A DNA stretch of 64,000 nucleotides, from NCBI RefSeq assembly GCF_900105005.1, contig NZ_LT629748.1, forward strand, positions 2,170,001 through 2,234,000. Direction: 5' to 3'. Made by a program: the position numbers and the translations under genes. Of this stretch, positions 20,043 through 28,504 are shown in pieces. Source of the DNA: Halopseudomonas litoralis. GTDB lineage: Bacteria > Pseudomonadota > Gammaproteobacteria > Pseudomonadales > Pseudomonadaceae. The notes under the pieces were generated by a model. It was not told where the DNA came from. It searched no databases and saw nothing but the letters and a program-made list of their open reading frames with translations. Within the stretch, counting starts at the first letter, position 1. Every line of letters begins with the position of its first letter.

Positions 20043-20447
20043 TCAGTCTCCACGCAGGGCTGTCATCAGCCCTTTGAATTTGCTGTTGAGGAAAGTGAAG
20101 CTGGCCTGGAAGTCGATGGCGTTTTCCGTATAACGCGCCTGCTCGGCCTGGGTCTCCACCGTGTTGCCATCGACTGAAGCCTGGTAAGGCATGCGATAGC
20201 GCAGGCCGGCGGCCTGGTCGATGAAACCTTCCACATCGAGATGCCGGGCATGCGTGCGTGCCGCCTGGAAACCCTGATCGCCACCGGTCTGCTGGGCCTC
20301 CAGCACGGCGGAAAAATCCAGGTCGCGGGCCTGATAATTGGGCGTATCGGCGTTGGCGATATTGTTGGCCAACACCCCAGCGCGGTCGGCACGAAAGGCC
20401 AGCGCTTTCTCATGTATTCCCAGAGCGCGATCGAAACTCAAACTCAT
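20043..20447 (-). CDS. flgB: flagellar proximal rod protein FlgB
   Basis: 134 residues starting MSLSFDRALGIHEKALAFRADRAGVLANNIANADTPNYQARDLDF, the classic FlgB start, and ending ENAIDFQASFTFLNSKFKGLMTALRGD. First gene of flgBCDE. ATG 20447 has GGGGA about 9 bases upstream; five earlier codons are open but unlikely. A near-consensus sigma-54 promoter lies about 60 bp upstream. Confidence 0.97.
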   Translation of the reverse strand: MSLSFDRALGIHEKALAFRADRAGVLANNIANADTPNYQARDLDFSAVLEAQQTGGDQGFQAARTHARHLDVEGFIDQAAGLRYRMPYQASVDGNTVETQAEQARYTENAIDFQASFTFLNSKFKGLMTALRGD

Positions 20448-20506
20448 AATGACATTCCCCACTGTGGCCCGGCGGCCAGAGTTCTATTGCCGTTGCCATC
20501 AGCTTC

Positions 20507-20522
20507 AGCAATAGTTGTGCCA
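20507..20522 (-). promoter_or_regulatory. sigma-54 promoter of flgBCDE
   Basis: The minus strand reads TGGCACAACTATTGCT, matching the RpoN consensus TGGCAC-N5-TTGCT with GG and GC ten bases apart. It is 60 bp upstream of the flgB ATG and within the 170-bp gap between cheR and flgB, so flgBCDE need not depend on cheV-cheR transcription. Confidence 0.9.
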
Positions 20523-20634
20523 TTATCATATAGACGTTATAAATCAAAGACTTATTGGTTTATGAGAAGATCGGGCGGCAAGGGATTTCCGCCCGGCGGC
20601 AAGCGTGTAACGGCTACCCGGCAAACAGCGGAAC

Positions 20635-21462
20635 TCAACGGGCCTGGTAGATGATTCCCGGGCTGCATTGCACCATGCGGTATAACTCCGGCAGACCATT
20701 CAATGCCTCGGAGGCGCCGAGCATGAGGTAGCCACCGGGTTTGAGTGTGGCATGGATGCGGCGCAGGATGTCCTTTTTGACGTCTGCGGAAAAATAGATG
20801 AGCACATTGCGGCAGAACACGATATCGAACTTGCCGAGAATGCTGTAGCTGTCGAGCAGGTTGAGCTGACGAAACTCCACACGGCTGCGTACCGGCGTTT
20901 TCACCGACCAGCGGCCCGGCGCAAGCTCGTCAAAATAGCGGGTCAAGCGCTCCTGGGACAGACCGCGGGCGATGGCCAGACTGTCATACTGCGCAGCCTT
21001 GGCAGCTGCCAGCATGCTGGGGGAAATCTCGGTCGCAATAATCTGCGCACCACCGCGCAGCTGCCCCGGGTTGGCGCGCTCATATTCATCAATGGCCATG
21101 CTCAGTGAATAGGGCTCCTGCCCTGATGAACAGGCGGCCGACCAGATGCGCAGGCGTTGCCCGGGCTGATTGCTGATGAACTCGGGAATCAGCCGGCTTT
21201 TCAGGATCTCGAACGGGTAGACATCCCGAAACCACAGGGTTTCGTTGGTGGTCATGGCGTCTACGACGACCTCACGCAACCCCGAATGCGGTTGCTGCTG
21301 CATGTGCCGCATCAGTTCGGTAAGGTCTCGGATACCTCGCTGCTCCAGCAACCGGTTGAGCCGGCTGGCCACCAGATACTGTTTATTGTCACCGAGCACG
21401 ATGCCACAGGTCCTTTCAAGAAAGTCCCGGAACAGGTTGAAGCTCTGATCAACTGCCGTCAC
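20635..21462 (-). CDS. cheR: chemotaxis protein methyltransferase CheR
   Basis: About 275 residues. An N-terminal helical domain (FRDFLERTCGIVLGDNKQYLVASRLNRLL) is followed by an SAM-dependent methyltransferase domain with RIWSAACSSGQEPYSLSM (SAM-binding), NLLDSYSILGKFDIVFCRNVLIYF and GGYLMLGASE. It methylates glutamates of chemoreceptors. The start is taken as GTG 21462 because GGAG lies 8 bases upstream; a TTG two codons earlier is too close to that site. It lies 43 bp after cheV. Confidence 0.95.
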   Translation of the reverse strand: MTAVDQSFNLFRDFLERTCGIVLGDNKQYLVASRLNRLLEQRGIRDLTELMRHMQQQPHSGLREVVVDAMTTNETLWFRDVYPFEILKSRLIPEFISNQPGQRLRIWSAACSSGQEPYSLSMAIDEYERANPGQLRGGAQIIATEISPSMLAAAKAAQYDSLAIARGLSQERLTRYFDELAPGRWSVKTPVRSRVEFRQLNLLDSYSILGKFDIVFCRNVLIYFSADVKKDILRRIHATLKPGGYLMLGASEALNGLPELYRMVQCSPGIIYQAR

Positions 21463-21505
21463 ACACAATGCTCCAATCCAGATGCATGAGGAACACCCTC
21501 ACGCA

Positions 21506-22438
21506 TTATGCCTCGCCTACCACCTGCAATCGTTGAATGACCCGTTCGGCGAGATCGTCGGGAGAGAACTTCGCCAGAAAATCATCCGCCCCGACCTTGC
21601 GCACCATCGCCTGGTTGAATACGCCGGAGAGTGATGTGTGCAGCATGATATGCAGGTCTTTCATCCGCGGGTCGGTTCTCACCTCGGCAGTGAGAGTGTA
21701 GCCGTCCATCTCCGGCATTTCGATATCCGAGATCATCATAAGCAGCGAATCGGCCGGTTGCACCCCGGCATCAGCCTGCGCCCGCAGCCAGTTCAGCGCC
21801 TCGCGACCATCATTGAGGGCAACCACTTCAATCCCCAGGGTTTCCAGACACCGAGCAACCTGCTTGCGCGCCACCGCTGAGTCGTCAACCACCAGCACCT
21901 TGTGGCTGGCTGCCTGTGTCAGCACCTTTGCATCGGCAGCGCGCTGCGGCACAGACTCTTCTCCGGCGATGACCTCGGCCAGTACCTTCTCGACGTCAAT
22001 GATTTCCACCATCTGCTCGTCCACCCGCGTCACCGCGGTCAGATAATGATCGCGACCGGTGCCCCGTGGTGGCGGGTGTACGTCGGACCAGTTCAGGTTG
22101 ACGATGCGCTCTACTGCTCGCACCAGAAAGCCCTGCACCCGATTGTTGTATTCGGTGATGATGACAAAGGCGCTGGACAAATCCTCCAGCGCACGCCCAC
22201 CGGTCGCCTGGTTCAAATCAATGATCGGCAAGGTGCCACCGCGAATATGCGCCACACCGCGTACCACCGGATTCAGCTTGGGCAACAGCGTCAGGCGGGG
22301 GCATTGCAGCACCTCCTTCACCTTGAACACGTTGATGCCGTACAGCTGACGACCGCCCAGTCTGAACAACAACAACTCAAGTCGATTCTGGCCGACCAGT
22401 TGAGTGCGTTTGTCCACCGAGTCCATTATGCCCGCCAT
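21506..22438 (-). CDS. cheV: chemotaxis coupling protein CheV
   Basis: 310 residues: a CheW-like coupling domain (about 10-160, with LLLFRLGGRQLYGINVFKVKEVL) fused to a response-regulator receiver domain (about 180-305). The receiver shows VLVVDDSAVARKQV, the phosphoacceptor region SDIEMPEMDG, HTSLSG and the conserved Lys in LAKFSP. CheV links receptors to CheA and adapts through phosphorylation. ATG 22438 has GAGGAG 7 bases upstream. It is divergent from flgA. Confidence 0.96.
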   Translation of the reverse strand: MAGIMDSVDKRTQLVGQNRLELLLFRLGGRQLYGINVFKVKEVLQCPRLTLLPKLNPVVRGVAHIRGGTLPIIDLNQATGGRALEDLSSAFVIITEYNNRVQGFLVRAVERIVNLNWSDVHPPPRGTGRDHYLTAVTRVDEQMVEIIDVEKVLAEVIAGEESVPQRAADAKVLTQAASHKVLVVDDSAVARKQVARCLETLGIEVVALNDGREALNWLRAQADAGVQPADSLLMMISDIEMPEMDGYTLTAEVRTDPRMKDLHIMLHTSLSGVFNQAMVRKVGADDFLAKFSPDDLAERVIQRLQVVGEA

Positions 22439-22466
22439 CAATCAACTCCTCTGAATACTGTTTGAA

Positions 22467-22482
22467 CGGCATGGTCCTTGCT
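22467..22482 (+). promoter_or_regulatory. sigma-54 promoter of flgA
   Basis: The plus strand reads CGGCATGGTCCTTGCT, which fits TGGCAYG-N4-TTGCW with GG and GC ten bases apart. It lies in the cheV/flgA divergent region, about 70 bp upstream of the flgA ATG. Confidence 0.8.
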
Positions 22483-22553
22483 TGGCTTCACCCTTCAATA
22501 GAGAGACGCCGACATTCTGACGTGCGTCACCCCTGGGGTAAGGTTTGGATTCC

Positions 22554-23276
22554 ATGCAGTTATCGGCACTTACAACCAGACTGATCGCGTTCTTTGCGCT
22601 GCTGAGTGCCGGCAGTCTGAGTGCCAGTCCGCTTATTGATCAGCTTATCGGCACCACCACCCATTATCTTGAGCAGAAAGTTGCCACACATCTGGCGGCC
22701 AGCACCCGTGACGCACGTTTCGAGATAAAGGTGAACAGACTCGACCCGCGCCTGCGCCTGCCGTTGTGTCCAGCCGATGCGATTCAGGCGAGCCTGGAAA
22801 GTCCCGACGTACCGGTCGGACGTGTCACCGTACGGGTCACCTGCGACAGCGAGGTGCAATGGCGGTTGTTCGTGCCTGCCACGGTGGAGTTGTATCATCA
22901 GGTGCTGGTGACAACGCGCCCGCTGCCGCGACATGGCGTCATTGCCGCGCAGGACATCACCCTGCGCGAGCGCAACGTCGGCAACCTCAGTGGCGGCTAT
23001 CTGATGCAGCCGGAACAGGCCATCGGCATGCGCGTGCGCCGCCCGATTGCCGCCGATACCGTACTCAACCCCAGCCAGCTGGAGCAGGACGAGACGGTCA
23101 AGCGCGGCGACAAAGTGGTCATCAGCGCAGCCAATAGCCGAGTGTCGGTGCGCATGCCGGGAGAAGCACTGGAAAGCGGCAGTACCGGCAGCCAGATCCG
23201 GGTACGCAACCTCCGCTCCGATCGTGTAGTCAGAGCACGTATCATCGGTCCCGGCCAGGTCGAAGTGGCGATGTGA
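22554..23276 (+). CDS. flgA: flagellar P-ring assembly chaperone FlgA
   Basis: 240 residues with a Sec signal peptide (cleavage near LSAS). The C-terminal SAF-type domain has VTTRPLPRHGVIAAQDITLRERNVGNLSGGYL, GMRVRRPIAADTVL and VISAANSRVSVRMPGEAL, standard for FlgA, the periplasmic chaperone that helps FlgI form the P-ring. ATG 22554 is chosen over an in-frame TTG 9 bases upstream. It starts the rightward group flgA-flgM-flgN-flgZ. Confidence 0.95.
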   Translation: MQLSALTTRLIAFFALLSAGSLSASPLIDQLIGTTTHYLEQKVATHLAASTRDARFEIKVNRLDPRLRLPLCPADAIQASLESPDVPVGRVTVRVTCDSEVQWRLFVPATVELYHQVLVTTRPLPRHGVIAAQDITLRERNVGNLSGGYLMQPEQAIGMRVRRPIAADTVLNPSQLEQDETVKRGDKVVISAANSRVSVRMPGEALESGSTGSQIRVRNLRSDRVVRARIIGPGQVEVAM

Positions 23277-23364
23277 TGTACCTGCCCCGAATCGGCTATA
23301 CTGGCTGTCATTGCCCAAGCGCACAAAGTGTGCACTCGGTCACACATTTTATAACCCAGACCCC

Positions 23365-23391
23365 TAAAGTTCTGCCGATTGCAGCCGTTAC
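23365..23391 (+). promoter_or_regulatory. FliA (sigma-28) type promoter of flgMN
   Basis: TAAAGTTC at 23365-23372, an 11-base spacer, and GCCGTTAC at 23384-23391 match the flagellar sigma-28 consensus TAAAGTTT-N11-GCCGATAA (7 of 8 and 6 of 8). It is 34 bp upstream of the flgM ATG. FliA-driven flgM gives the usual feedback in which the anti-sigma factor gene is transcribed by its own target. Confidence 0.85.
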
Positions 23392-23424
23392 AGCAGTAGG
23401 CATTCAGGTTCTGAGGACAAAATC

Positions 23425-23736
23425 ATGGTCATAGATTTCAATACAAGCGGCACCAATGGCGCCGCACGCAGCAACCAGACCGGCGCGGCTGTCGGCAAGC
23501 GTGATGTAGCGGACCGCCCGACTGCCGAGACACAGAGCACCAGCGCACCTGCAACCGAATCACAGGTCAAGCTGAGCGACCAGGCTCAGCAACTGCAGGC
23601 GATTGAAGAACGCCTGCGTGATTTGCCGGAAGTCGACAGCGCACGCGTTGAGCAAATCAAGCAAGCCATTGCCGACGGCAGTTACCAGGTTGACAGCAAC
23701 CGGATCGCCGACAAGCTGATCGCTCTCGAACAGTGA
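23425..23736 (+). CDS. flgM: anti-sigma-28 factor FlgM
   Basis: 103 residues: MVIDFNTSGTN at the start, a disordered Ala/Thr/Ser-rich N-terminal half, then the sigma-28-binding helices VKLSDQAQQLQAIEERLRDLPEVDSARVEQIKQAIADGSYQVDSNRIADKLIALEQ. FlgM holds FliA inactive until the hook is finished and FlgM is exported. It is preceded by a FliA-type promoter and followed by flgN. Confidence 0.96.
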   Translation: MVIDFNTSGTNGAARSNQTGAAVGKRDVADRPTAETQSTSAPATESQVKLSDQAQQLQAIEERLRDLPEVDSARVEQIKQAIADGSYQVDSNRIADKLIALEQ

Positions 23737-23773
23737 TGTGATGGTGGCCGTGCAAACCAGCGGAGAATGAAGG

Positions 23774-24235
23774 ATGCAGGATCTCAGCGAGCTTTTTGTT
23801 CGAGCCACAGACCACTGCGAGCAGTTCGCCGAATTGCTTGACCAGGAAAGACAGGCCCTGCTCGATCAGGACATGGACAGACTTGGCGCACTGACCCGGG
23901 CCAAGGCACCGCTGATTGAATCCCTGGCTGCCGACGAAAAGGCTCTTTCCGCGCAATGCAAGGCGCTCGGCAAACCCGAGAACCAGAGTCTGACCGATTT
24001 TATCCGCGCCTCGAACGCGCCGGCACTGGCTGACCATCATGCTGATTTTCTGGCCGCTGCCGAGCGCTGCCAGAGCGCCAATATGCACAACGCCAGGCTG
24101 ATTCACCACAGTCAGCATATCAACTCCTCCCTCCTGGACCTGCTGCGCAATCAGGGCGAAGCCAGCCAGAATGTGTATGATCGCCGCGGCAATGCCAGTC
24201 GAACAGCGTCCCAACGCCCGATAAGCCGCGCCTGA
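23774..24235 (+). CDS. flgN: flagellar export chaperone FlgN
   Basis: 153 residues, mostly helical and Leu/Gln/Glu-rich (AELLDQERQALLDQDMDRLGALTRAKAPLIESLAADEKAL), with the C-terminal part expected to bind FlgK and FlgL. Identity rests on the FlgN pattern plus its position right after flgM. It begins 37 bp beyond flgM and likely shares its transcript. Confidence 0.92.
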   Translation: MQDLSELFVRATDHCEQFAELLDQERQALLDQDMDRLGALTRAKAPLIESLAADEKALSAQCKALGKPENQSLTDFIRASNAPALADHHADFLAAAERCQSANMHNARLIHHSQHINSSLLDLLRNQGEASQNVYDRRGNASRTASQRPISRA

Positions 24236-24245
24236 CATGGATGTT

Positions 24246-24264
24246 GCTGGCATGAAATGCCAGC
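24246..24264. repeat. short perfect hairpin between flgN and flgZ
   Basis: GCTGGCAT at 24246-24253 and ATGCCAGC at 24257-24264 form a perfect 8-bp stem with a 3-nt loop. It begins 10 bp after the flgN stop. There is no T-run, so partial termination or 3'-end protection is only a guess. Confidence 0.5.
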
Positions 24265-24296
24265 TCCATTGACTCAACTGCCAACGAGAACCCGTC

Positions 24297-25046
24297 GTGT
24301 CAATGTTATTTGAACAAGCTTCCACCCCGCAGCCTCCCCGGGAAGTCACCACCAGTATCGAAATCCATTCCCTGCTGAAGAACCTGCAGCAATCAAGAAC
24401 CCCGTTGAATGTCACCTTCGATGGCCGCAGCCAGATCGTGCAAAGCTATATCGTCGACGTCGATACAGTGAATGATGCTCTGCTCATTGATGAAATGATC
24501 CCGTCCATCGGCGATAAATGGGCCGATCAGGGCGAAGCGTTTCGGATAGATGCATGGCTGGATGGCGTGCATATGCGCTGGCAAGGCGCTGACGCACACA
24601 AGGTGCTGGTGGAAGGTACTCCCGCATTCAGCATGCCGCTGCCCGCCCAACTGATCTACCATCAGCGCCGCGGCGCCTACCGCGCCAACGTGCAACGCAG
24701 CATCGACACCTGCCTGGAACTGATCCACGCCACGCATCAACGGCGCTTCGAGGGAGAGCTGCTGGATATTTCCGCGACCGGCTGCAAGGCGCGGCTGTCA
24801 GGTAATCACGTCCAATCGCTGCAACCGGGTGAATGCTATGAGCTGAGTCGGCTACTGCTGCCGGATACTATCCGCCTCGACATCAATGTGGAGATACGGC
24901 ACCGCGAATACCATGAAGCCACGGATACCACAGATGTCGGCCTGCGCTTTCACCACCCCGGAGCCCAGGCCCAGCGACATATCGATCGCTTCGTGCATTA
25001 TCTCCAGCGCGAAGCGCGCCGCCTGGCCAAGGAAGACCTGTTCTAG
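24297..25046 (+). CDS. flgZ: flagellar brake protein, YcgR-PilZ type
   Basis: 249 residues: an N-terminal YcgR domain (about 1-115) and a C-terminal PilZ domain with the c-di-GMP-binding motifs RRGAYR (about residue 120) and DISATGCKARLSG. Such proteins slow the flagellar motor when c-di-GMP is high; in Pseudomonas the gene in this position after flgMN is called flgZ. GTG 24297 has a GAGA about 7 bases before it; ATG 24303 is further from any site. Confidence 0.93.
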   Translation: MSMLFEQASTPQPPREVTTSIEIHSLLKNLQQSRTPLNVTFDGRSQIVQSYIVDVDTVNDALLIDEMIPSIGDKWADQGEAFRIDAWLDGVHMRWQGADAHKVLVEGTPAFSMPLPAQLIYHQRRGAYRANVQRSIDTCLELIHATHQRRFEGELLDISATGCKARLSGNHVQSLQPGECYELSRLLLPDTIRLDINVEIRHREYHEATDTTDVGLRFHHPGAQAQRHIDRFVHYLQREARRLAKEDLF

Positions 25047-25070
25047 AAAAGCCGAGCTGCAGCTTCCCGC

Positions 25071-26384
25071 TCAGGCCGGTCGGTGATCGTCATCCTCTTC
25101 GTCCACCGGCTGCGATTGAACATCAACCTCTTCCTGCATCTGATCAATAACCACCTGCTCGTCGACCCGCGGGTCGATGGCCGCTGCCAGCGGCGAGCTG
25201 GCCAGGTTACCGGCAGCAGGCATGAATTGAATCGGCGCCTCGTCAACCAGATGCTTGCCGGTAACCCGCTCGGGCCGAACAACCACCACCAGCAGCAGGC
25301 TGCTGCAGGCCATGAACACGTACAGCATGGGCGCACCGCCGACCTTCATCAGCACCGATCCGAGCAACGGCCCGATACTCGCACCCAGGCCAAAGGTGAC
25401 CAGCAGCATCGCTGATAACAACACCCGCTCTTCCTGTTCGACGTGGTCATTGGCCAGCGCCACTGCGAGCGGGTACAGGGTGAAGGCCAGCAGGCCGAAC
25501 AATGCAGTCAACAGCAGCAACATCTGTGGCCAGGCAACCAGTGCAATGAGCAGCGCAATCGTGGTCAGGATAACCGCGTTCACCTGAATCATCCGGCTGC
25601 GGTCCAGACGATCAGACAACCACCCCGCCGGCCACTGCGCCACTAGACCGGCGCCGATCGTGACCGCCATATACACCCCGACATGCTCGGTATCCAGGCC
25701 CACGGAACTGGCGTAGGCCGGCGCCAGGCCATAGAAAGAGCCGAGCAAAAGGCCGGCCACGCCTATGGTTGCCAACGCCTGGGGGATACGCTTGACGAAT
25801 AGCCGTATCTCCAGCGGCGCCGGATGCAGAGGCGCCGGGTGCAGACGCTTGGTTACCGCCACCGGCACCAGGCACAATGAAGAACACATGGCTACCAGAA
25901 TGATATGGCGTACGCTGAGCTCGGGCATCATGGTCAACACCAGCTGCCCGAGGCCCAGACCGAGGAAGGTCACCAACATGTAGCCCGCAAATACCCTACC
26001 CCGCTGATGCGATTCCGCCTGCTCATTCAGCCAGCTTTCCAGCACCATGTACTGACACATCATCGCCACACCCACCAGCCAGCGCAGCACCATCCAGACT
26101 TCCACACTGGAGGTCAACGCGTGGCCGAGCACCGAAGCGGTCACTACCCCTGCACTGGCAACAAAGGCACGGATATGCCCGACCTGGGCGATCAACCGGT
26201 GCCCTACAGACGCTCCCATGACCAGGCCGACGTAATAGGCGGTCATCAGCACACCCATCCAGATCTCACTCACGCCGGCAGCGGATAGACGCAGCCCCAG
26301 ATAGGTACTGAGCAGACCACTGCCCAGTAGCATCAACAACGTGGAGAAATACAGCGACGAAAAGGAGGCGAAGGTACTGGGCAA
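25071..26384 (-). CDS. MFS transporter
   Basis: 437 residues with about 12 hydrophobic helices and the MFS loop motif between helices 2 and 3 (MGASVGHRLIAQVGHIR) and again in the second half (GWLSDRLDRSRM). It resembles the YcaD/UMF-type family of MFS permeases; substrate unknown. The start appears to be TTG at 26384 with GGGAG about 8 bases upstream; the next Met would cut into helix 1. The central loop has a 15-bp imperfect tandem repeat (LHPAPLHPAPLE). The acidic C-terminal tail is about 60 residues. Confidence 0.9.
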   Translation of the reverse strand: MPSTFASFSSLYFSTLLMLLGSGLLSTYLGLRLSAAGVSEIWMGVLMTAYYVGLVMGASVGHRLIAQVGHIRAFVASAGVVTASVLGHALTSSVEVWMVLRWLVGVAMMCQYMVLESWLNEQAESHQRGRVFAGYMLVTFLGLGLGQLVLTMMPELSVRHIILVAMCSSLCLVPVAVTKRLHPAPLHPAPLEIRLFVKRIPQALATIGVAGLLLGSFYGLAPAYASSVGLDTEHVGVYMAVTIGAGLVAQWPAGWLSDRLDRSRMIQVNAVILTTIALLIALVAWPQMLLLLTALFGLLAFTLYPLAVALANDHVEQEERVLLSAMLLVTFGLGASIGPLLGSVLMKVGGAPMLYVFMACSSLLLVVVVRPERVTGKHLVDEAPIQFMPAAGNLASSPLAAAIDPRVDEQVVIDQMQEEVDVQSQPVDEEDDDHRPA

Positions 26385-26536
26385 TGGAAGCTCCCGTTAA
26401 GCTGGGACACCGGCAGCGCGGCGAAAATGACAGCATTGTTGCTGCCGGACAAAAGTCATTCGTTACACAGGATAGCAGCTACGAGCGGGCCGGGAGGCCC
26501 GGAAATGGGCAAAATTCTGCTGCGGATATAGAGAAA

Positions 26537-26613
26537 TGGTGCGCGAGCCCGGATTCGAACCGGGGACCTACCGCTTAGGAGGCGGTTGCTCTATCCAGCT
26601 GAGCTACAAGCGC
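26537..26613 (-). tRNA. tRNA-Arg (CCU anticodon)
   Basis: 77-nt cloverleaf on the minus strand with encoded CCA. D stem GCTC/GAGC, anticodon stem ACCGC/GCGGT with loop CTCCTAA (anticodon CCT), T arm CCCGG-TTCGAAT-CCGGG. The acceptor stem is imperfect: 5' GCGCTTG against 3' CTCGCGC leaves positions 5-68 and 6-67 unpaired. It would read AGG codons if functional. It lies between the MFS gene and amrZ. Confidence 0.88.
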
Positions 26614-26929
26614 AGACGACCGCAGGGCATCAATTTTGTGCTGCGCATAATACCCGAACAAAGCAGGACTTGACCACCTTGACAATTGCTGCCAAAGTTC
26701 GATCTCAAATGGCCAGCGCCGGAAATCCGTCGCAGAAACGAGACGTAAATCCGACACTTTGCGCGCCTTTGGAAATAATGGGTATAGAGTTGAGCAAAAT
26801 GCCTTTATCCATTGTCTATGTGTCAGGGATTTTCCAAGTCCTGACGAGATGGCGGTTTGGATGGCAGGAAGCCATGCGGATTCCAACTGGCCGGGATCGA
26901 TTCATTAGCTAAAGCGATAATTGTTGCCC
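26614..26929. promoter_or_regulatory. amrZ upstream region with two inverted repeats
   Basis: No convincing gene is seen in these 316 bp between tRNA-Arg and amrZ. GTCAGG (26822-26827) and CCTGAC (26840-26845) flank a 12-nt loop, and ATGGC (26861-26865) and GCCAT (26871-26875) form a palindrome with a 5-nt spacer, about 55 bp before the amrZ ATG. P. aeruginosa AmrZ represses its own gene, so the second palindrome could be an operator; that is inference. Confidence 0.35.
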
Positions 26930-27247
26930 ATGAAAACAGCACTTCAGCACTACACCAGCCGGACAGCTGACAAGTTCGTTGTTCGTCTTCCCGAAGGCAT
27001 GCGCGACCGCATTGCCGAAGTTGCCAAGCAACACCACCGCAGCATGAACTCGGAGATCATTGCACGCCTGGAACACAGCATGCTGGATCTCCCAAGTCTG
27101 CCTGAACAACCATCGCGCCAGACTCTCAATGAGCAGCGCCTGGAAGACCTGAATCATCCAGAACGGGAAATGCTCCTGCGCTTCAGAGACATGAGCCGTC
27201 GTCAGCAAAACGCGCTACTCGCTCTGCTGGCAAACGAGCAGGGCTGA
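26930..27247 (+). CDS. amrZ: ribbon-helix-helix regulator AmrZ
   Basis: 105 residues with RTADKFVVRLPEGMRDRIAEVAKQHHRSMNSEIIARLE, nearly identical to the Arc-type ribbon-helix-helix domain of P. aeruginosa AmrZ (AlgZ), and a C-terminal tetramerisation-like helix (MSRRQQNALLALL). AmrZ activates or represses genes for alginate, twitching, c-di-GMP turnover and flagella (it represses fleQ in P. aeruginosa), so it may connect to the flagellar block upstream. ATG 26930 matches the family; two in-frame TTG codons precede it. Confidence 0.92.
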   Translation: MKTALQHYTSRTADKFVVRLPEGMRDRIAEVAKQHHRSMNSEIIARLEHSMLDLPSLPEQPSRQTLNEQRLEDLNHPEREMLLRFRDMSRRQQNALLALLANEQG

Positions 27248-27308
27248 TTACCCGGCAGGAGCTGATTCGCCTCCTGCCTGCTCTTCCCGCCCGGATCGCA
27301 ATAATGAA

Positions 27309-27342
27309 AAACCCCGCTCAGTTGCCTGAGCGGGGTTTTTTT
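27309..27342. terminator. bidirectional terminator between amrZ and oadB
   Basis: An 11-bp stem (AACCCCGCTCA at 27310-27320 with TGAGCGGGGTT at 27327-27337) has a 6-nt loop and is flanked by a T-run on the plus strand and an A-run that is a T-run on the minus strand. It can close both amrZ and the convergent oadGAB operon. Confidence 0.93.
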
Positions 27343-27357
27343 CTGTCGGGATAAAGG

Positions 27358-28494
27358 TCAGCCGACGAAGGTGAGCAGAATGCCCGCCGCCACAGCCGAG
27401 CCAATAACACCCGCCACGTTGGGTCCCATGGCATGCATCAGCAGGAAGTTCTGCGGGTTCGCCTCCAGTCCCACCCTGTTGGAGACGCGCGCGGCCATCG
27501 GCACCGCGGACACGCCAGCAGAACCGATCAGCGGGTTGATGGGGTGCTTGCTGAACCGGTTCATCAGTTTGGCCATCAACACACCGCCGGCCGTCCCCAC
27601 ACAGAAGGCAACCATACCCAGCACCAGGATGCCGAGCGTCTTGAGCTGCAAAAAGGACTCCGAAGACAACTTGGAGCCCACCGCCAGGCCCAGGCCGATG
27701 GTTACTATGTTGATCAGCGCATTGCGACTGGTATCAGCCAGACGCTCGACCACGCCACTCTCACGCATCAGGTTACCAAAGCAGAACATGCCCACCAGCG
27801 GCGCCGCATCGGGCAACAGCAGGGAGATAAGCAGCAGCAGCACCAGCGGGAAGACGATCTTCTCGGTCTTGCTGACGACCCGCAGCTGGGTCATGACAAT
27901 GGCACGTTCCTTTTCCGTGGTCAGCGCACGCATGATCGGTGGCTGGATCAATGGCACCAGCGCCATGTAGGAATAGGCCGCAACCGCAATCGGTCCGAGC
28001 AGATCCGGCGCCAGCTTGGACGTCACGAAGATCGACGTGGGCCCGTCCGCACCGCCGATGATGGCGATGGAGGCGGCTTCGCGCAGGGTGAACTCGAACC
28101 CGGGAATACCCCAGGCAGTCAATGCCAAGGCACCCAGCAGCGTACCGAAGATGCCGACCTGGGCCGCAGCCCCCAACAGCAGAGTACGCGGGTTGGCCAG
28201 CATGGGACCGAAGTCGGTCATTGCACCCACGCCCATGAAGATGAGCAGCGGGAACATGCTGGTGGGGATACCGATGTCATAGATGATTTTCAACAGGCCG
28301 CCAACTTCCGCCAGGCCGGCCACCGGCAGGTTGGCCAGCACGCCACCAAAACCGATTGGAATCAACAACAGCGGCTCGAAGCCCTTGCGAATCGCCAGAT
28401 AGATCAAAAACAGACACACAATGATCATGAGCAACTGGCCGGGCGCCATATGATACAGCCCCGTGGTGTGCCAGAGCAGAGAAAGCTTGTCCAT
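27358..28494 (-). CDS. oadB: oxaloacetate decarboxylase beta subunit (Na+ pump)
   Basis: 378 residues, very hydrophobic, with about nine helices. It has the conserved OadB segments [33 protein letters not shown] (with the functional Asp) and [21 protein letters not shown]. This inner-membrane subunit decarboxylates carboxybiotin and pumps Na+ outward. It follows oadA by 10 bp and is last in oadGAB. Confidence 0.95.
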   Translation of the reverse strand: MDKLSLLWHTTGLYHMAPGQLLMIIVCLFLIYLAIRKGFEPLLLIPIGFGGVLANLPVAGLAEVGGLLKIIYDIGIPTSMFPLLIFMGVGAMTDFGPMLANPRTLLLGAAAQVGIFGTLLGALALTAWGIPGFEFTLREAASIAIIGGADGPTSIFVTSKLAPDLLGPIAVAAYSYMALVPLIQPPIMRALTTEKERAIVMTQLRVVSKTEKIVFPLVLLLLISLLLPDAAPLVGMFCFGNLMRESGVVERLADTSRNALINIVTIGLGLAVGSKLSSESFLQLKTLGILVLGMVAFCVGTAGGVLMAKLMNRFSKHPINPLIGSAGVSAVPMAARVSNRVGLEANPQNFLLMHAMGPNVAGVIGSAVAAGILLTFVG

Positions 28495-28504
28495 GAGGTG
28501 CTCC

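Noticed and set aside
25800..25840. 15-bp tandem repeat in the MFS gene (LHPAPLHPAPLE) as a phase-variable site
   Set aside because: Two imperfect 15-bp copies keep the frame, so copy changes would not switch expression.
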